In this document: positions 23,609 through 36,009 of the stretch, piece by piece
How positions within the stretch are numbered: position 1 is the first letter of the stretch
How the letters are laid out: the number at the start of each line of letters is the position of its first letter
Assembly: GCF_963678635.1 (NCBI RefSeq)
Contig: NC_087066.1
Location: forward strand, 8,585,954-8,649,953
From: Symsagittifera roscoffensis
Taxonomy: Eukaryota; Xenacoelomorpha; Acoela; Convolutidae
DNA: 64,000 nucleotides
Direction of reading: 5' to 3'
Translations under genes and position numbers: made by a program
The notes under the pieces: generated by a model
The model's input: the letters and a program-made list of their open reading frames with translations, nothing else
What the model was told of the DNA's origin: nothing
Database searches by the model: none

Positions 23609-25942
23609 TCAATGTTCCATCGCCTCCTCCTGCGACATTGACTCCGCACTTTCAGTCTCTGTGTCTTGCAACACGTCGGTAGCTATTCTGACGCTGTTGG
23701 AAGCAGTCCTCCAACATTTCTGCTCTTCTACCCTTTGTTTACAACAAGGTAGAGTATCAACGTTAGATTCTCTGTTTCGGCAGAAGCTGTGGAGGCTCAA
23801 CGTCACGTTTCTCTCCAAATCTTCCTTCAACATCTCTTCTTTCTCCCTTCCATCACATTCACTTGTCCTAGAAGTTCGCTTTACTGCTGTGGTTACTGTA
23901 TTCCGATGAGTTACAAAAGCTCGCTTAAAAGCTCCTGCTCCAATGTCCAGCTGATACGCACTGCTCATTCTGCTGTGCTTCGACATATGCTTCCTAGCAT
24001 ACTCATACAACCATGCAGTCATGTTGGCTCTAAACCATGGCATCAGTCGTCTTCTGGCCCATATGTTTTTCACTTCCATCGGAATGTTCAAGATTTTGCA
24101 CATTGTTTCAAAAAGATTTAAGTCTTTTAGACAATCCAATTCCTGTAACTGTTCTTTCGTTGGCGCCTCCTGTCTACTGTTCTCTTTTACATGAGCTTCC
24201 AGATATCGTATCCCCATCATAACTCCTACTGTTACTATCGTTTTGAGCTGTGATTAATCTGGTAAACCCATGGAGAGCAGCTCTCCACAGTCCCAGATCA
24301 ACACCAGATTACTACGCCCGGGGTACCATCATGTTTGTAGCAAGCAATGGCAGGGGAAATCATCATGTGTTGACTTGATGCTCCTCCAATTACGTTTTCC
24401 CGAAGCTTCCATTAGTGGTTCCACTTCCATCATCACTCGGTGGACTTCATCATTCTCATATACTGCATTGTAATCCATGACTGTTGAGCCTTTCTGCTTT
24501 TGTCTTCCAAAGTCACTGAAGTTCCCACTGGCGTATCTCATGAACTTCTTTCCCAGTATCGATTCTAATTCCTCTTTGGTTCTCTCCGGAACTGCTGAGA
24601 ACCTTTTGCACAGTAACTCGTAATATGTTTTCTGACATTCTTGCTAGTATTACGCATTTCGGCACTGAGAAGGCTTGATCAACGACCGTTCTCGTACTTT
24701 TCACATACACCGCTGGAAAATAAATCGGGTATCTGCTCTTGCACATTGGAGCTAGAGTTGAACCCACTGAATATCTCACTCCCCTCGGTCTTCGATAACT
24801 TTCACTCTGCCGGATGTTCATTTCCGCCTCGATCGCTTCTCTCCATTTTCTGCTCGGTTCGCAACACTCCTGGAAACAATTCTAATCGAATCAGCGTTGG
24901 GGATCGGACACCATGATGGTTTCATTAGTTCCCATACTACCATCAAACTCGTTCTCAGCAATTCGTCCGAGAATCCCAATCTAAACTCCACTCGGTTGTC
25001 CGATTTTGGCACTGAAGGTGCAGTCTCCTTTTCCTCCAAGACTAGTCCCAGCTTGGTCTGCTGGTTAGTAGCGCTTCTTATCGTTGCAATTCTTGACGTC
25101 CAGAATCTTAGCAACAGTGCTTGCTCGTAATCAAAGAAGCAATCGCGTATGTCTTCATTTATGAAGGGGTTGTACGCCATCCCTGTGATTCCGGATACGT
25201 AACTGTATGATTTCTTCCTGATCGGTCCACAGTGTTCACTGGATGTCGGCAGTTCTCCCAAGGATTCCTTAGTGAGCCTCAGCTCCTTGTTTGAGAACCT
25301 AATTATTTCGTCTATTTTCTTCATCGGATATAGTTCCACGGGTTCTTTCATATTCACTCGCATTGGTTTGCTCTGATATATGTCCAAAAGTGCTAGCGAG
25401 AGCAAGGCTTTCGCTCGTTCATCACCTTCTCTTAGCATCTTTACGCAAGTGTTCAATGCTTGCACTGAAATTTGTTCTATCATAAATCGAACGAAACAGA
25501 TAGCATCTGTCCGCTTCGCGCACGCTACTGCTGCTCCTTCTTGGGTCATCAGATCCCTCAAACTCGTCATCAAGAACACCTTTTCTCCCTTCGATCTTTT
25601 CCTATCTTTCGAATCATATTCCCCGCGAGTCAGTCCAATCATGCACCAAGCGAACCTCAGTTGTATCTTTGTTCTTACATAGGGTATCGCTATCAGAGCG
25701 TGTATCTTCGGAGTGGTTCTCATTTATTCTTCGAAGTATCGTAGCACTACTGCTCTCCATGGTAGACTCACCAACTGCTCGATCGTCTCGGCGTGCATTT
25801 CAGACGATACCAGAATCCCGTATGTCTTCTGTTTCAGGGTCGTGCCTCGCATCATCGTCTCTAGATAACACTCCATCGCACCTTTGTTTTCCAGAGCAAT
25901 AAAGTGTCTTCTGGCCGAATTTCTGTACTCTAACATCTCCAT
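23609..25942 (-). pseudogene. ORF3 C-terminal part, element D
   Basis: Minus-strand frames 25,942-25,724, 25,723-24,818, 24,821-24,513, 24,541-24,329 and 24,220-23,609 follow A's 18,168-20,783 in order. The last 75 or so residues are almost identical to A, while the rest differs at roughly one residue in six. It keeps Arg and Trp codons where A has stops at 18,948 and 20,079. The frame is broken by small indels near 24,820, 24,530 and 24,300. Confidence 0.65.
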
Positions 25943-26297
25943 AACATCTCAATCGATCATCGCCCTGTCCCAAGTCCATAGCATCGGGGAATTTTGGTAT
26001 AATTAGTCTGCCAGCGGACTGATCTTCCTCCTCTCCATGAACTACTTTGACTTATTCATAGCCGAAGGGTGCTATTATGGTTCTAGTCTGTAGGGGTCCT
26101 CCCACCGTTAACCCATGTTTTACACTCGTTAAGATTAGGGAGGACTCTGGTAAGTCAGCCTTGCCTCTCATAATCATAGGGACTAGACCCAGTTTCGCCC
26201 ATTCCTCGTCAAACCTCCCAGGCTTCGGAGTCGCGGCATTGCTCATTCGTCTCCTCGCTGCTTCATCGGTGTAAGTAAACTGCGTATACTGCAGCAC
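25943..26297 (-). pseudogene. ORF3 segment present in D but lost from A
   Basis: The minus-strand frame 26,297-26,052 and the stretch after it encode ORF3 sequence that has no counterpart in A, where about 18,127-18,165 joins the two sides directly. It shows A to be internally deleted. No domain recognised. Confidence 0.5.
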
Positions 26298-27196
26298 TGC
26301 AACGTTTCTGCCACTGAAACACGGAATTCAGGGATTTCTTCCGGCAGCTTCTTGTAATCACCCCAGCCTTTCGTCTCTTCTCTCACCTTATGGTACGCGG
26401 TCATTAGACGAGGAATTCTCGTGTTCTCGCCATTCGTTTTATCATGCGGCCTTAAATTCCAGAGCTTTGGGAACTCCTCGATATGTCCTCTATCCACTTC
26501 TCCCATACGATCACGGAAAGTGATCGTCAAAGTTAATGACCGTCATCTCTGGCTCCGATATCTTTGCGAACAATAGGTCTTCGCTCATGAGCTCTCGCAA
26601 TACATGCTGATCACACCAATTCGGCGCACTTCCGTGCATTGCTGATATGAGGTTCAGGTGCAGCACCGACTTCCTGTATGCTTCCATCTTAACATCAGCG
26701 AACGTAAACGTGACTGCAGGTCCATTTATGACCGTCACGAACTCCGTGGCTCCTTTGATCAATGCTAAGGAATCGGTCCTCATAGCTAAGCTCAGATCAG
26801 TTAATAGGGGCATGCCCCCAACATGACGTCGCACGTCTTCCTCCCTCTGAATCGTTTCGTCCTCTCCTGTTCCAAAGCGATTCTGCTGCAGGAGGTACTG
26901 GATAAGAGTATGTCGCAAATCTCTTATCTTGTTCCAGGAATCCGTAGATTGTTTCACGTCGAACTACCTCACGTTCCCCTTCGTCTGCTCCGGGTTGCGG
27001 GTCAAATTCATCAACCCTCCCAAGTTTCCATGCATATCGCGATCAACGTTAGTAGTTCATCTAATTGCAAATTCTGCACTCCTTCGGTGAGCAAAATCGC
27101 TGGTCCTTTCACAAAGTTTTCTGCTCCAAACGTCACGAACAGGGCTAGTAACTCAACGATCGATACCTCTACGACTTCTTGGAGGAATTTTTTTTA
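26298..27196 (-). pseudogene. ORF3 middle part, element D
   Basis: Frames 26,957-26,511 and 26,530-26,298 align with A 17,290-18,127. Between 26,960 and 27,196 homology to A continues but the frame is shifted. Confidence 0.6.
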
Positions 27197-28239
27197 TCAG
27201 ATATCGAGAAAGTAAATTTTCGCCAGGAAGGACGCGGTCCATCCGGCTCCTAGCCCTTCCAACATGCTGTCAGTCCGGTCAAAGCCTTCTTCTCCCTTCA
27301 CATTTTGTGTCCAGAAAGGTTCCACGGTCACTTGGCACACTCTGTTCACGAACTCGGCTGATTTCTCCTCAGCATTCTCGGCCAGGTTTATTTCTTTCAC
27401 TAAGTAGGCATGGATCTTCCTCATCATCACTGGGACTCGCTCGAAAGCATCCGCGCTGAATGCTGCTATCCGAGGGGTCAAGTGCAGCCACTTGTTAGCC
27501 TCTGGTTTCGTTCTCAAAACCATCGCTTCCAAGGGAGCTCTGGTTTCCTTGGAGTTCTTCCTTCTCTCTAATTCCTCTTTTATTTCCATTCCTCGGAACC
27601 ATAAATCGTTTGACATCGCCACGATCACTCTGTGGTCATCATCAATTCCTGGCTTCAATTTGAGCTGTCGGCTGAAGTTGGACAGTTTCAACCCCAGTAC
27701 CTCGTCTAACACTAGCATGTGTAGTGAATGGTCTTTAAATTCTCGCATCGCATTTGAGATGTCGGACCACATCGTAGGTAATTCAGCCCTGAGTGGCCTC
27801 ATATTCTCCATCTCTATTCCGCAATTCGGGGCAGATATAATCACGTCATATTTCCCTTCCGAGAGCAAAGCCACCATCGCATATACAAACCTTAGTCCAT
27901 CCGGGAGCTGTGCATATCCCGGAGACAGTGCAAACACGGCTCTCGGTGTTATCTTGGTGAAGGCATCTTCTTTCAGAGTGTCCACTACTTCACCCCTTGA
28001 CCCCAGGATATCCTTTATAGCTGGCCACACAGCGTCCTCGGTTGTCGTAACTCTCTGAGTCTGCTCACGAAACCCCTACTGTGTAGATGGTCGTTCATGC
28101 CAGCAAACACAATTGTGATTGGCTTCATTTCTGTCTGTCGTTGTACCCCGATTGCCATCGACACAGACTGCATTAGATCCAGGTCGACCGCTGCCAACAT
28201 TATAACATCAGGCCAAAACAGAGACTTGGAGGTATACAA
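27197..28239 (-). pseudogene. ORF3 N-terminal part, element D, 5'-truncated
   Basis: Frames 28,239-28,015 and 28,030-27,197 align with A 16,215-17,250 and with B 62,340-62,900. The block VFAGMNDHLHSRG is present near 28,095. Homology to ORF3 stops at about 28,236, where the LTR of C begins, so nothing upstream (gag, pol, ORF2) remains. Confidence 0.65.
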
Positions 28240-29093
28240 CAGTCTACTTACAACAGTCTTAAGTCACATATCAGGGTCACTATCTCTTGTGTTTTTCTAG
28301 CTCAAGCGGTCCGAGCCAATTTGGTTCACTTGCGACATGAGACTAAAACCCGCGTTACAGCTTAAAGGCCACTACCAAAATACCCCCCACTCTAGAAAAT
28401 AAGAACGTCCCTATACTTAGGCCTCAAAATACCTAAAATACACGAACGCCGTTAAAAACAGGGTCGGAACTTTATGTATATTTACTTTTTATTAGACAGT
28501 GGACCTTTGATCCATTTCAGATGGATCAATTTAAAAACTCTCCCTAACTCAACATAACAATATAAAACACACTCAAGAAATTTAAATTTGGTACTCACAT
28601 ACCGACACGACCTCTAAAATTGAGTAACTAAACTATAAAGCAACTCTAGAATCGATTGGGTAATTAACTTTAACTCGAGAAGTTTGTAATGAATATGTTT
28701 TAGCTCAAGAAATAAGGTTTTGGGTTTGGACCATTGGGAGATTTCAGTTGTCCACATTTTCACCGAAGATTCACTCTGGTCCACTCAAATTTACCTCCCT
28801 TCACTCGTGGTTACTTTCTGTCTCGAGAAAGTAAGCAAGAATAAGACAGCTCTACTCTCGTTCGAATTATGTATTGGAAATTGCGAATAGCAATTTCACG
28901 CTGCTATTTTTGACTATTTTTCCGCGATTGTAGTTGGAATCTTCTGATCCTATTTTTCTGATACTTCCAGTTGTCGCAGAGAAACTTGAGCTTGACGTGC
29001 TCAATTCGATTTTTTGGAAAATTACATTTCACCCCAAAATCAAGACTAAACCTTTTCTCAAGGTGAAACTTCCAAATATGACCGACTGGCACA
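28236..29093 (-). repeat. 3' LTR of element C
   Basis: Matches 38,657-39,521 in direct orientation. On the minus strand it begins TGTGCCAGTCGGTC at 29,093. It has a perfect nine-base hairpin TTGATCCAT/ATGGATCAA (28,507-28,529) followed by AATAAA (28,493-28,488). The terminal bases near 28,236-28,260 carry a small duplication of CAACAGTC. Confidence 0.85.
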
Positions 29094-30211
29094 TACTCCC
29101 CGGACTCAAGATCGATGTCCTCATTGCGTGTCGTCGTCTGTCAGTGAGCCCCCAGGATGTTGAGTGCGTCTCAAGATACAGTGCCAGTGGTCATTTACGG
29201 AAGTTTGTAGCAGATTTAACTTTATCTACAACCCAAAATTCACCACTCTGCAAAATTGTCATTTTATCGCTAAGCAGCAATCAAAATCTGCATACACCTG
29301 CACCCTGAATTTCCGCTTTGTAAGCTAATGATTAAAATTTCTTTTATTTTTATCCATTCAGAAAATTGTCATTTTTCTGATACTTCCAGTTGTCGCGAGA
29401 AACTTGAGCTTGACGTGCTCAATTCGATTTTTTGGAAAATTACATTTCACCCCAAAATCAAGACTAAACCTTTTCTCAAGGTGAAACTTCCAAATATGAC
29501 CGACTGGCACATACTCCCCGGACTCAAGATCGATGTCCTCATTGCGTGTTGTCGTCTGTCAGTGAGCCCCCAGGATGTTGAGTGCGTCTCAAGATACAGT
29601 GCCAGTAGTCATTTACGGAAGTTTGTAGCAGATTTAACTTTATCTACAACCCAAAATTCACCACTATGCAAAATTGTCATATTATCGCTAAGCAGCAATC
29701 AAAATCTGCATACACCTGCACCCTCCTGAATTTCCGCTTTGTAAGCTAATGATTAAAATTTCTTTTATTTTTATCCATTCAGAAAATTGTCATTTTTCTG
29801 ATACTTCCAGTTGTCGCGAGAAACTTGAGCTTGACGTGCTCAATTCGATTTTTTGGAAAATTACATTTCACCCCAAAATCAAGACTAAACCTTTTCTCAA
29901 GGTGAAACTTCCAAATATGACCGACTGGCACATACTCCCCGGACTCAAGATCGATGTCCTCATTGCGTGTCGTCGTCTGTCAGTGAGCCCTCAGGATGTT
30001 GAGTGCGTCTCAAGATACAGTGCCAGTGGTCATTTACGGAAGTTTGTAGCAGATTTAACTTTATCTACAACCCAAAATTCACCACTATGCAAAATTGTCA
30101 TATTATCGCTAAGCAGCAATCAAAATCTGCATACACCTGCACCCTGAATTTCCGCTTTGTAAGCTAATGATTAAAATTTCTTTTATTTTTATCCATTCAG
30201 AAAATTGTCAT
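28952..30211 (-). repeat. Three tandem 420-base repeats at the 3' end of C
   Basis: Units 28,952-29,370, 29,371-29,791 and 29,792-30,211 differ at only a few positions. Each contains the junction of polypurine tract and LTR start (near 29,093, 29,514 and 29,934), so the end of element C exists three times. Confidence 0.95.
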
Positions 30212-30587
30212 GTAGCATTTTGATTTATATAGTAGAAATAATATACTAATAACAATAATTTTCTATTAAAATTTCTTTTCCGTGCCCTCAGATTTCATCT
30301 GAGATCACACCCAAGTCCTTTTTCTTTCCCCCACTCACGACTCAAGAACCAATCCCTGAACACCATCTTCAGTTCATGCTCCTTGTCTTCGAGGTACTGG
30401 GTCCTGACACATTCGACATCGGAATCTGCCTTGCCAGTTCTTCTTCGTCATTGGAACTGATCACGATCTCTTTCCATGCCTTCAGCTCTTCGTGGGCCCG
30501 CATCCACTCCCTTTGCTATTGTAGTCTTTTCACCTGATTCGGCAGACCCTTCACTTTAGATTCCCTATTCCTGCAAAAGGAATTGTG
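30212..30587 (-). other. 3' untranslated region of element C
   Basis: Between the tandem repeats and the end of ORF3. AT-rich first, then pyrimidine-rich on the plus strand. I see no gene. Confidence 0.5.
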
Positions 30588-32642
30588 CTAACTCAGGCTC
30601 ACGTTCTTCGCCAAGTCCTCCTCTAATGTCGATTCCCTCGCTTTGTTGTTATCTCGAGACACTCTAACAACTCTTTTCCAACCCGTGGTTATCGCATTGC
30701 GATGGGTTAACAAGGGTCTCTTGTAAACTTCCGACCCTATCTCGACCAGGAACTGTCGATACTCCTTCTGATGTTTCTTCATGTGATCCTTCGTCACCGT
30801 GTATAACCAAGACGTCAACTTCGCTCGAAACCATGGGAAGAATCTTATGCGACTCCACACCTGCCTCACCTCCATATGTATAGAGAATACTTTACACGCA
30901 GTCTCAAACAACTCAAGCCTCCGGTTGTAATCAATGGCATGCATTGATTCCGCTGTTGGTGCACTCGACTCTCGATATTTCGTCAAGTTTTCCACGATCC
31001 ATTGCGACGCCAGCATTGATCTCACCACGAAAAAGGTGACCTTCTGCTGATGGTCGGGTAACCCGACTGACCGAATTTCTTCCACGTCCCAGATCAAGCA
31101 GAGGTTCGAATGCTCCGGATACCACAATGTCTGTGCCAGGGAGTGGCATGGGCATTCGCCATGTGTCAGGTTGATACTCCGGAGATTGCGTTCTCCCGAA
31201 GCTTCTAACAGTGGTTCAAAATAAATCATTGTCTCATCTGTTATGTCATTTTCTTCCATACCTGGGGCACTATTCATCGCTTTCCCGATCGTGTTTTGTC
31301 TCTCGAAATCACTCGTGTTTTTGCTTTCTAAGATCAAGAGTTCCCTCCCCCAGAACTCACTCAAGTTCTCTCTTTGATCCTCCGGCACAGCCTCCAGGAT
31401 TTTCCTCAATAGTCTGTGTGAGTGATGCGACAAAGCCTTCTCGATACACACTTGGGTATCGAGAAGGCTTTGTCAATTAACACCCTCTGACAGGATGCCT
31501 CCCCCATCGCAATATGTAATGGGTAGTGGCTTCCACACAGATTGGCCACTACCGATCCCACCAGAGATTTCGCATTCGTCGGCAAACTGTAGGCTTCACT
31601 CACGGGAAACCCCATCTCGGCCTCAAGACCAATCTTCCATCCTCTGATGTGCTTTTGGACCATCTGCAACACTCCAGGCCATGACTCCACGCTCAACGCC
31701 GTCACCAATTGGTGTTCGGATTCTAGCATCTCCAGTGATTGCAAGCTGCACATCCTCGAGAAGAATCCCAATGCCGTCGCTATGTTCACCGTGTTGCTCG
31801 CATAGCATTCAGCCACTATCTGCACCTCACTTTTTTCCTTCTCCGTGATGTCACTAAACCACGTGGCTAGTTCTTCCTTCTTAAACGATTGAATTCTGAC
31901 GCAGGATCGTCCATCACAGGAAGGTTCTACAACTCCACACACCAGATTCAGACAACTATCCGGTTCCATCTTCTTCGCTAGTTTTTCTTGCTTGCTCGAC
32001 GTTTCCTCCGATTCCTTTCGATGAGGTAAGATTAGTTTGTGCACCACAATCAGATTCCCCAAATCTTCATACTTCGCTGGTGGCAGTCTCACTTGCTCCG
32101 TGATTTCTTCAATCCAAATCGCGTGGGGATGAGGGCGCCAAAACGGTCTCAGCAACTTTCAAACGGTCCTCAAATTTCTCACCAACATGTCGTTTCCACT
32201 TCCCATCTTTAGCTCCACCCTCTTGTTCGAGCGCAGAGCGCTGATCACCTCTGGCATCTTCTCAATCAACAGACCTAGGCTTGGCCTTTCCCTTTTCCGT
32301 CGGGTCAATCTCAATGATTTTCTCCGTCCAGAACTTCAACAATTCCGCCACCTCAAAATACATGTAGGCGTTTCCGGCCTCCGAATCCAAGAAAGGGTTG
32401 TAAGCTATTCCCATCATTCCAGACACATTTTGATATCCTCCCCGTTTTGTGGGTTTCCCATATTCTTCTGCTCGGGCCAAGTTACGATGTAGGTCATGCC
32501 CCTCCTCGAATTTCCTGTTGTAGAACCATCGTATTTCATCAAGTTCCTCATGGCACTCTAGGGACTGCCCTGAGCTCTCTTCTTTTTCGTTTCCAGTACT
32601 CTGGTATACGTTCAGGATAACAAAGGAGACTCTCCTTTCCAT
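30588..32642 (-). pseudogene. ORF3 C-terminal part, element C
   Basis: Minus-strand frames 32,642-32,262, 32,155-31,406 and 31,451-30,588 are diverged homologues of A 18,620-20,600. Shared blocks include a G.AYNPFL stretch (near 32,390), the LT.GE.PCH.L.QT.W.PE.SNL region (near 31,130) and a THRNAITT stretch (near 30,690). The match is much weaker than between A, B and D, so C is another family that also carries ORF3 next to its 3' LTR. Upstream it is fused to protease by a large deletion. Confidence 0.65.
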
Positions 32643-32645
32643 TTT

Positions 32646-33107
32646 TTATTCCCCTTCGCTTTTTGATGGCACGTTTGTACAGTAGTGTCGGTTATCACTG
32701 ACATCATCCATCTCAAGAAACAAGTGGCATCTTTTCTTCTCGCTATGCTTAACATCTTTTCTTCTCGCTAGATTCTCCACTACCAGAAAATTCATCCACA
32801 AATTGCGTTCTCGCAGGTTTAGGGCTATTATTGGTGTCCTACCTATAACCCGTAGAGCCCCCTTGTTTGCTGCTGACAGTCGTATTCTTGAGTAAATCAG
32901 GTTATCTTTGTCGAATCCCATTCTTCTCCATGTCTCAATTGGTATTACACGCAGTTGTGTCTTCTTTCCGCTTTTGTCCAATACGTGTACAGACACGTCT
33001 GCTTCTGTTCCCAGATGCATGGCATCCTCTTCCAGCATAGCACAGTGCCCAATGGATCTCCCAACATAGATTTGCCCTGCTAGATCCTCATCACATGTTA
33101 TCATCAC
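32646..33107 (-). pseudogene. pro: Protease remnant of element C, active site deleted
   Basis: Homologous to the protease region of A on both sides of the active site, including an ETWRRMGF stretch and the block ANKGALRVIGRTPI. The segment that should carry the catalytic LDTGA is missing: LDKSGKK runs directly into the following strand. The frame ends near a repeated 17-base string (32,729 and 32,751). RT, RNase H, integrase, macro domain and ORF2 are all absent. Confidence 0.8.
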
Positions 33108-35900
33108 TTTTGTCTAGATGTTTATATCATCTATATTCAACATGACTTCCGTGTATCTGTTGTCTCTGCGATTTGATTTACTACCACCTCTCTTGAGTAA
33201 TGCCCTTAAAGCTCTAGAAGAAAACTGCGGGCTTATTGCACTCAAGTAATCCGCGTACACATCTATGTGCTTTGTTGTCTGATCACTCGGTTCACTCAGG
33301 TTTCTGTTCCTAATATTTTGCACTGCGGCCAGTGCTAGTTTGTGTTTCTGGTGATTCTGACTCTTCACTGCCTCCCAAAACAAATGACAGTCCATTCTGA
33401 AATGGCCTTCTTGATTGCAAAAAAAACACCTCGCGCCTATCTTGATGATCAAGCCACTGTAAAACTCATGTTCCTCCGTTTGATTAATGTCCTCTTCCTC
33501 CGGTGCGATTCCAAGCCCTTCATGCCCTGATTGTATATCGTGCAATCCGCCACATGATGATCCGCTGAACCACAATTTGCGCATGACCTACGTTTGTCCA
33601 TGTCGTCACTAGGCTTGTACCATGACGACCTTTGTGGCTGGCTCCCCCTTGCATGTTCCTGCCTTCTGATTATGAGCATTTTTTTGGTTTCATTAACATG
33701 TACTCCCTTGACTTTTGTCTCATCTCTTCTGGGGTCGGTGCATTATCCTTTGATAGTGTATAATACGTTGCCAGCATCGTTCTCAAGTAGTCACTTCTCA
33801 CCCCGTCAATGAACTTTGAAGCGATACTGAAGTTTCTTCTGTACTTCGATTCTTCCGGGTCGCTTCTTCTTCTCAAGCTCTCAAGATCATCCAGGAATCG
33901 ATCGATTGACTCGTCTTCCCTTTCTTTGTCTTCTTTTTTCAAATCTCTTCCTCCGGTGAGTATTCCAAGCTCTTCATGCCCTGCTTGTATATCGTGCAAT
34001 CCGCCACATGATGATCCGCTGATCCACAATTTGCGCATGACCTACGTTTTTCCATGTCGTCTCTAGGCTTGTACCATGACGATCTTTGTGGCTGGCTCCC
34101 CCTTACATGTTCCTGCCTTCTGATTATGAGTATTTTTTTGGTTTCATCAACATGTACTCTCTTGACTTTTGTCTCATCTCTTCTGGGGTCGGTGCATTAT
34201 CCTTTGATAGCGTATAGTACGTTGCCAGCATCTCTCTCAATTAGTCACTTCTCACGCCGTCAATGAACTTTGAAGCGACGCTGAAGTTTCTTCTGTTCGT
34301 CGATTCTTCCGGTTCGCTTTTTCTTCTCAAGCTCTCAAGATCATCCAGGAATCGATCGATTGACTCGTCTTCCCTTTTTTTGTCTTTTTTTTTCAAATCT
34401 CTTCCTCCGGTGAGTATTCCAAGCTCTTCATGCCCTGCTTGTATATCGTGCAATCCGCCACATGATGATCCGCTGATCCACAATTTGCGCATGACCTACG
34501 TTTTTCCATGTCGTCTCTAGGCTTGTACCATGACGATCTTTGTGGCTGGCTCCCCCTTACGTGTTCCTGCCTTCTGATTATGAGTATTTTTTTGGTTTCA
34601 TTAACATGTACTCTCTTGACTTTTGTCTCATCTCTTCTGGGGTCGGTGCATTATCCTTTGATAGTGTATAATACGTTGCCAGCATCGTTCTCAAGTAGTC
34701 ACTTCTCACCCCGTCAATGAACTTTGAAGCGATACTGAAGTTTCTTCTGTACTTCGATTCTTCCGGGTCGCTTCTTCTTCTCAAGCTCTCAAGATCATCC
34801 AGGAATCGATCGATTGACTCGTCTTCCCTTTCTTTGTCTTCTTTTTTCAAGTCCCATCATCGCTTGATGACCCTTCATCCCTGACCCGAATCGGTTCAAG
34901 AGTATCTCGAAGATCTTGTCCGCTGTATCACGCTCCTACTCTTTCTTTGCTACCACGCATTTAAGTGCGGTGCATTCTAAATTGCTTAGTATTGCCGTGC
35001 AGGCCTGCCTTGCATCGTTCAAGTTATCTTGTTCTAGATGTAGTCTCATTATCTCAACCCATGTATCAATGCAACCACCTGATTCATCCTTGAATTCCTT
35101 AGTTTTTTGAAGGTTTTCCGGAATTTGCCACTGCCTCTGTCACTTGAGTCGGTGTTCCTTGTGGCGAATGCTTCAAGCGTCCTGTTCATCATTTCCCAGG
35201 TATTGGCCCACTTTATGGCATCCGGTTGTACACCCGTATGTGATCCTGAGTCCTCTGTTGTCCTTGTTGAGTTTGAGACTCCCACTTTCATGGCAGTCCT
35301 TATCCCTCCTGGCGCCATGGTGCTATCCATCCGTGTTAACGGTGTAGATTCTCTTTTCTTTCGTTGTGGTTCCACAAAATCGACTCTAGTACCGGATGGC
35401 TTTTCCACCACTAATTTATTTTGGGTTGTTGAATTTCTCAAGAGTGCATCTAGTTTGGACTTTATGTTACAAGAACTTTCAGCTTGTTCCTTGCCCATTG
35501 TATTCATTCTGGTATTTAGATTCCACAACTTCTCGTTCAAGGTGTCATACCGTTTCTCCATTTCTTCCATATCATTCTTGATATGTTTCTCTCGCTCTTT
35601 GTCGTTAGCCTCTACCTTGTCTGATATCTGCTGTAGCTTCTCTTCCGTCGCCCTTGCCAGGTTAAAGCAGGTTGTCTAGGTTCTCATTCTTGTTGTGTTG
35701 TAATTCCCTTTTTAGCTCTTGGCGGTCCTCCTCGCTGTATTTCAGCTTCTTGTCGATTTGCTCCAATTTTGCCATTAAGTCGCCTAGCTCAAGCGAAATT
35801 GTTTTTTCTAGGTTAGCCGTTGCTCCATGTGTGACCTGCTCTTTGTTTTGTTTGGTTTCTCTTGTAACTGCGGAAACTGTTGTTTGGTTTCTCTTGTAAC
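33108..35900 (-). pseudogene. gag: gag of element C, tandemly duplicated inside
   Basis: On the minus strand it begins with a coiled-coil stretch (about 35,870-35,520) and continues in frame 35,570-35,049 into the capsid part (about 35,050-34,600). CCHC knuckles follow: CANCGSADHHVADC in 33,679-33,449 and CFFCNQEGHFRMDC in 33,584-33,114, both CX2CX4HX4C. A 454-base unit covering the second half of capsid and the first knuckle is present three times. Several frameshifts break the protein. Confidence 0.85.
33493..34850 (-). repeat. Three tandem 454-base repeats within gag of C
   Basis: Starts near 33,493, 33,947 and 34,401. Units two and three are closest. Each covers the capsid C-terminus and the first zinc-knuckle region. 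Confidence 0.92.
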
Positions 35901-36009
35901 TGCGGAAACTGTTAAAACGAATATAAATCAGTTTCAGTCCTTAGGACCCTTCATTCTAGTTTTGGGATGCTTTAATACTCTCCCATGATTTTTTGGTACT
36001 CTCCTAGGA

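Noticed and set aside
28934-30147. Three plus-strand frames of 124-133 residues
   Set aside because: They are antisense to the LTR start of element C and exist only because the 420-base unit is repeated.
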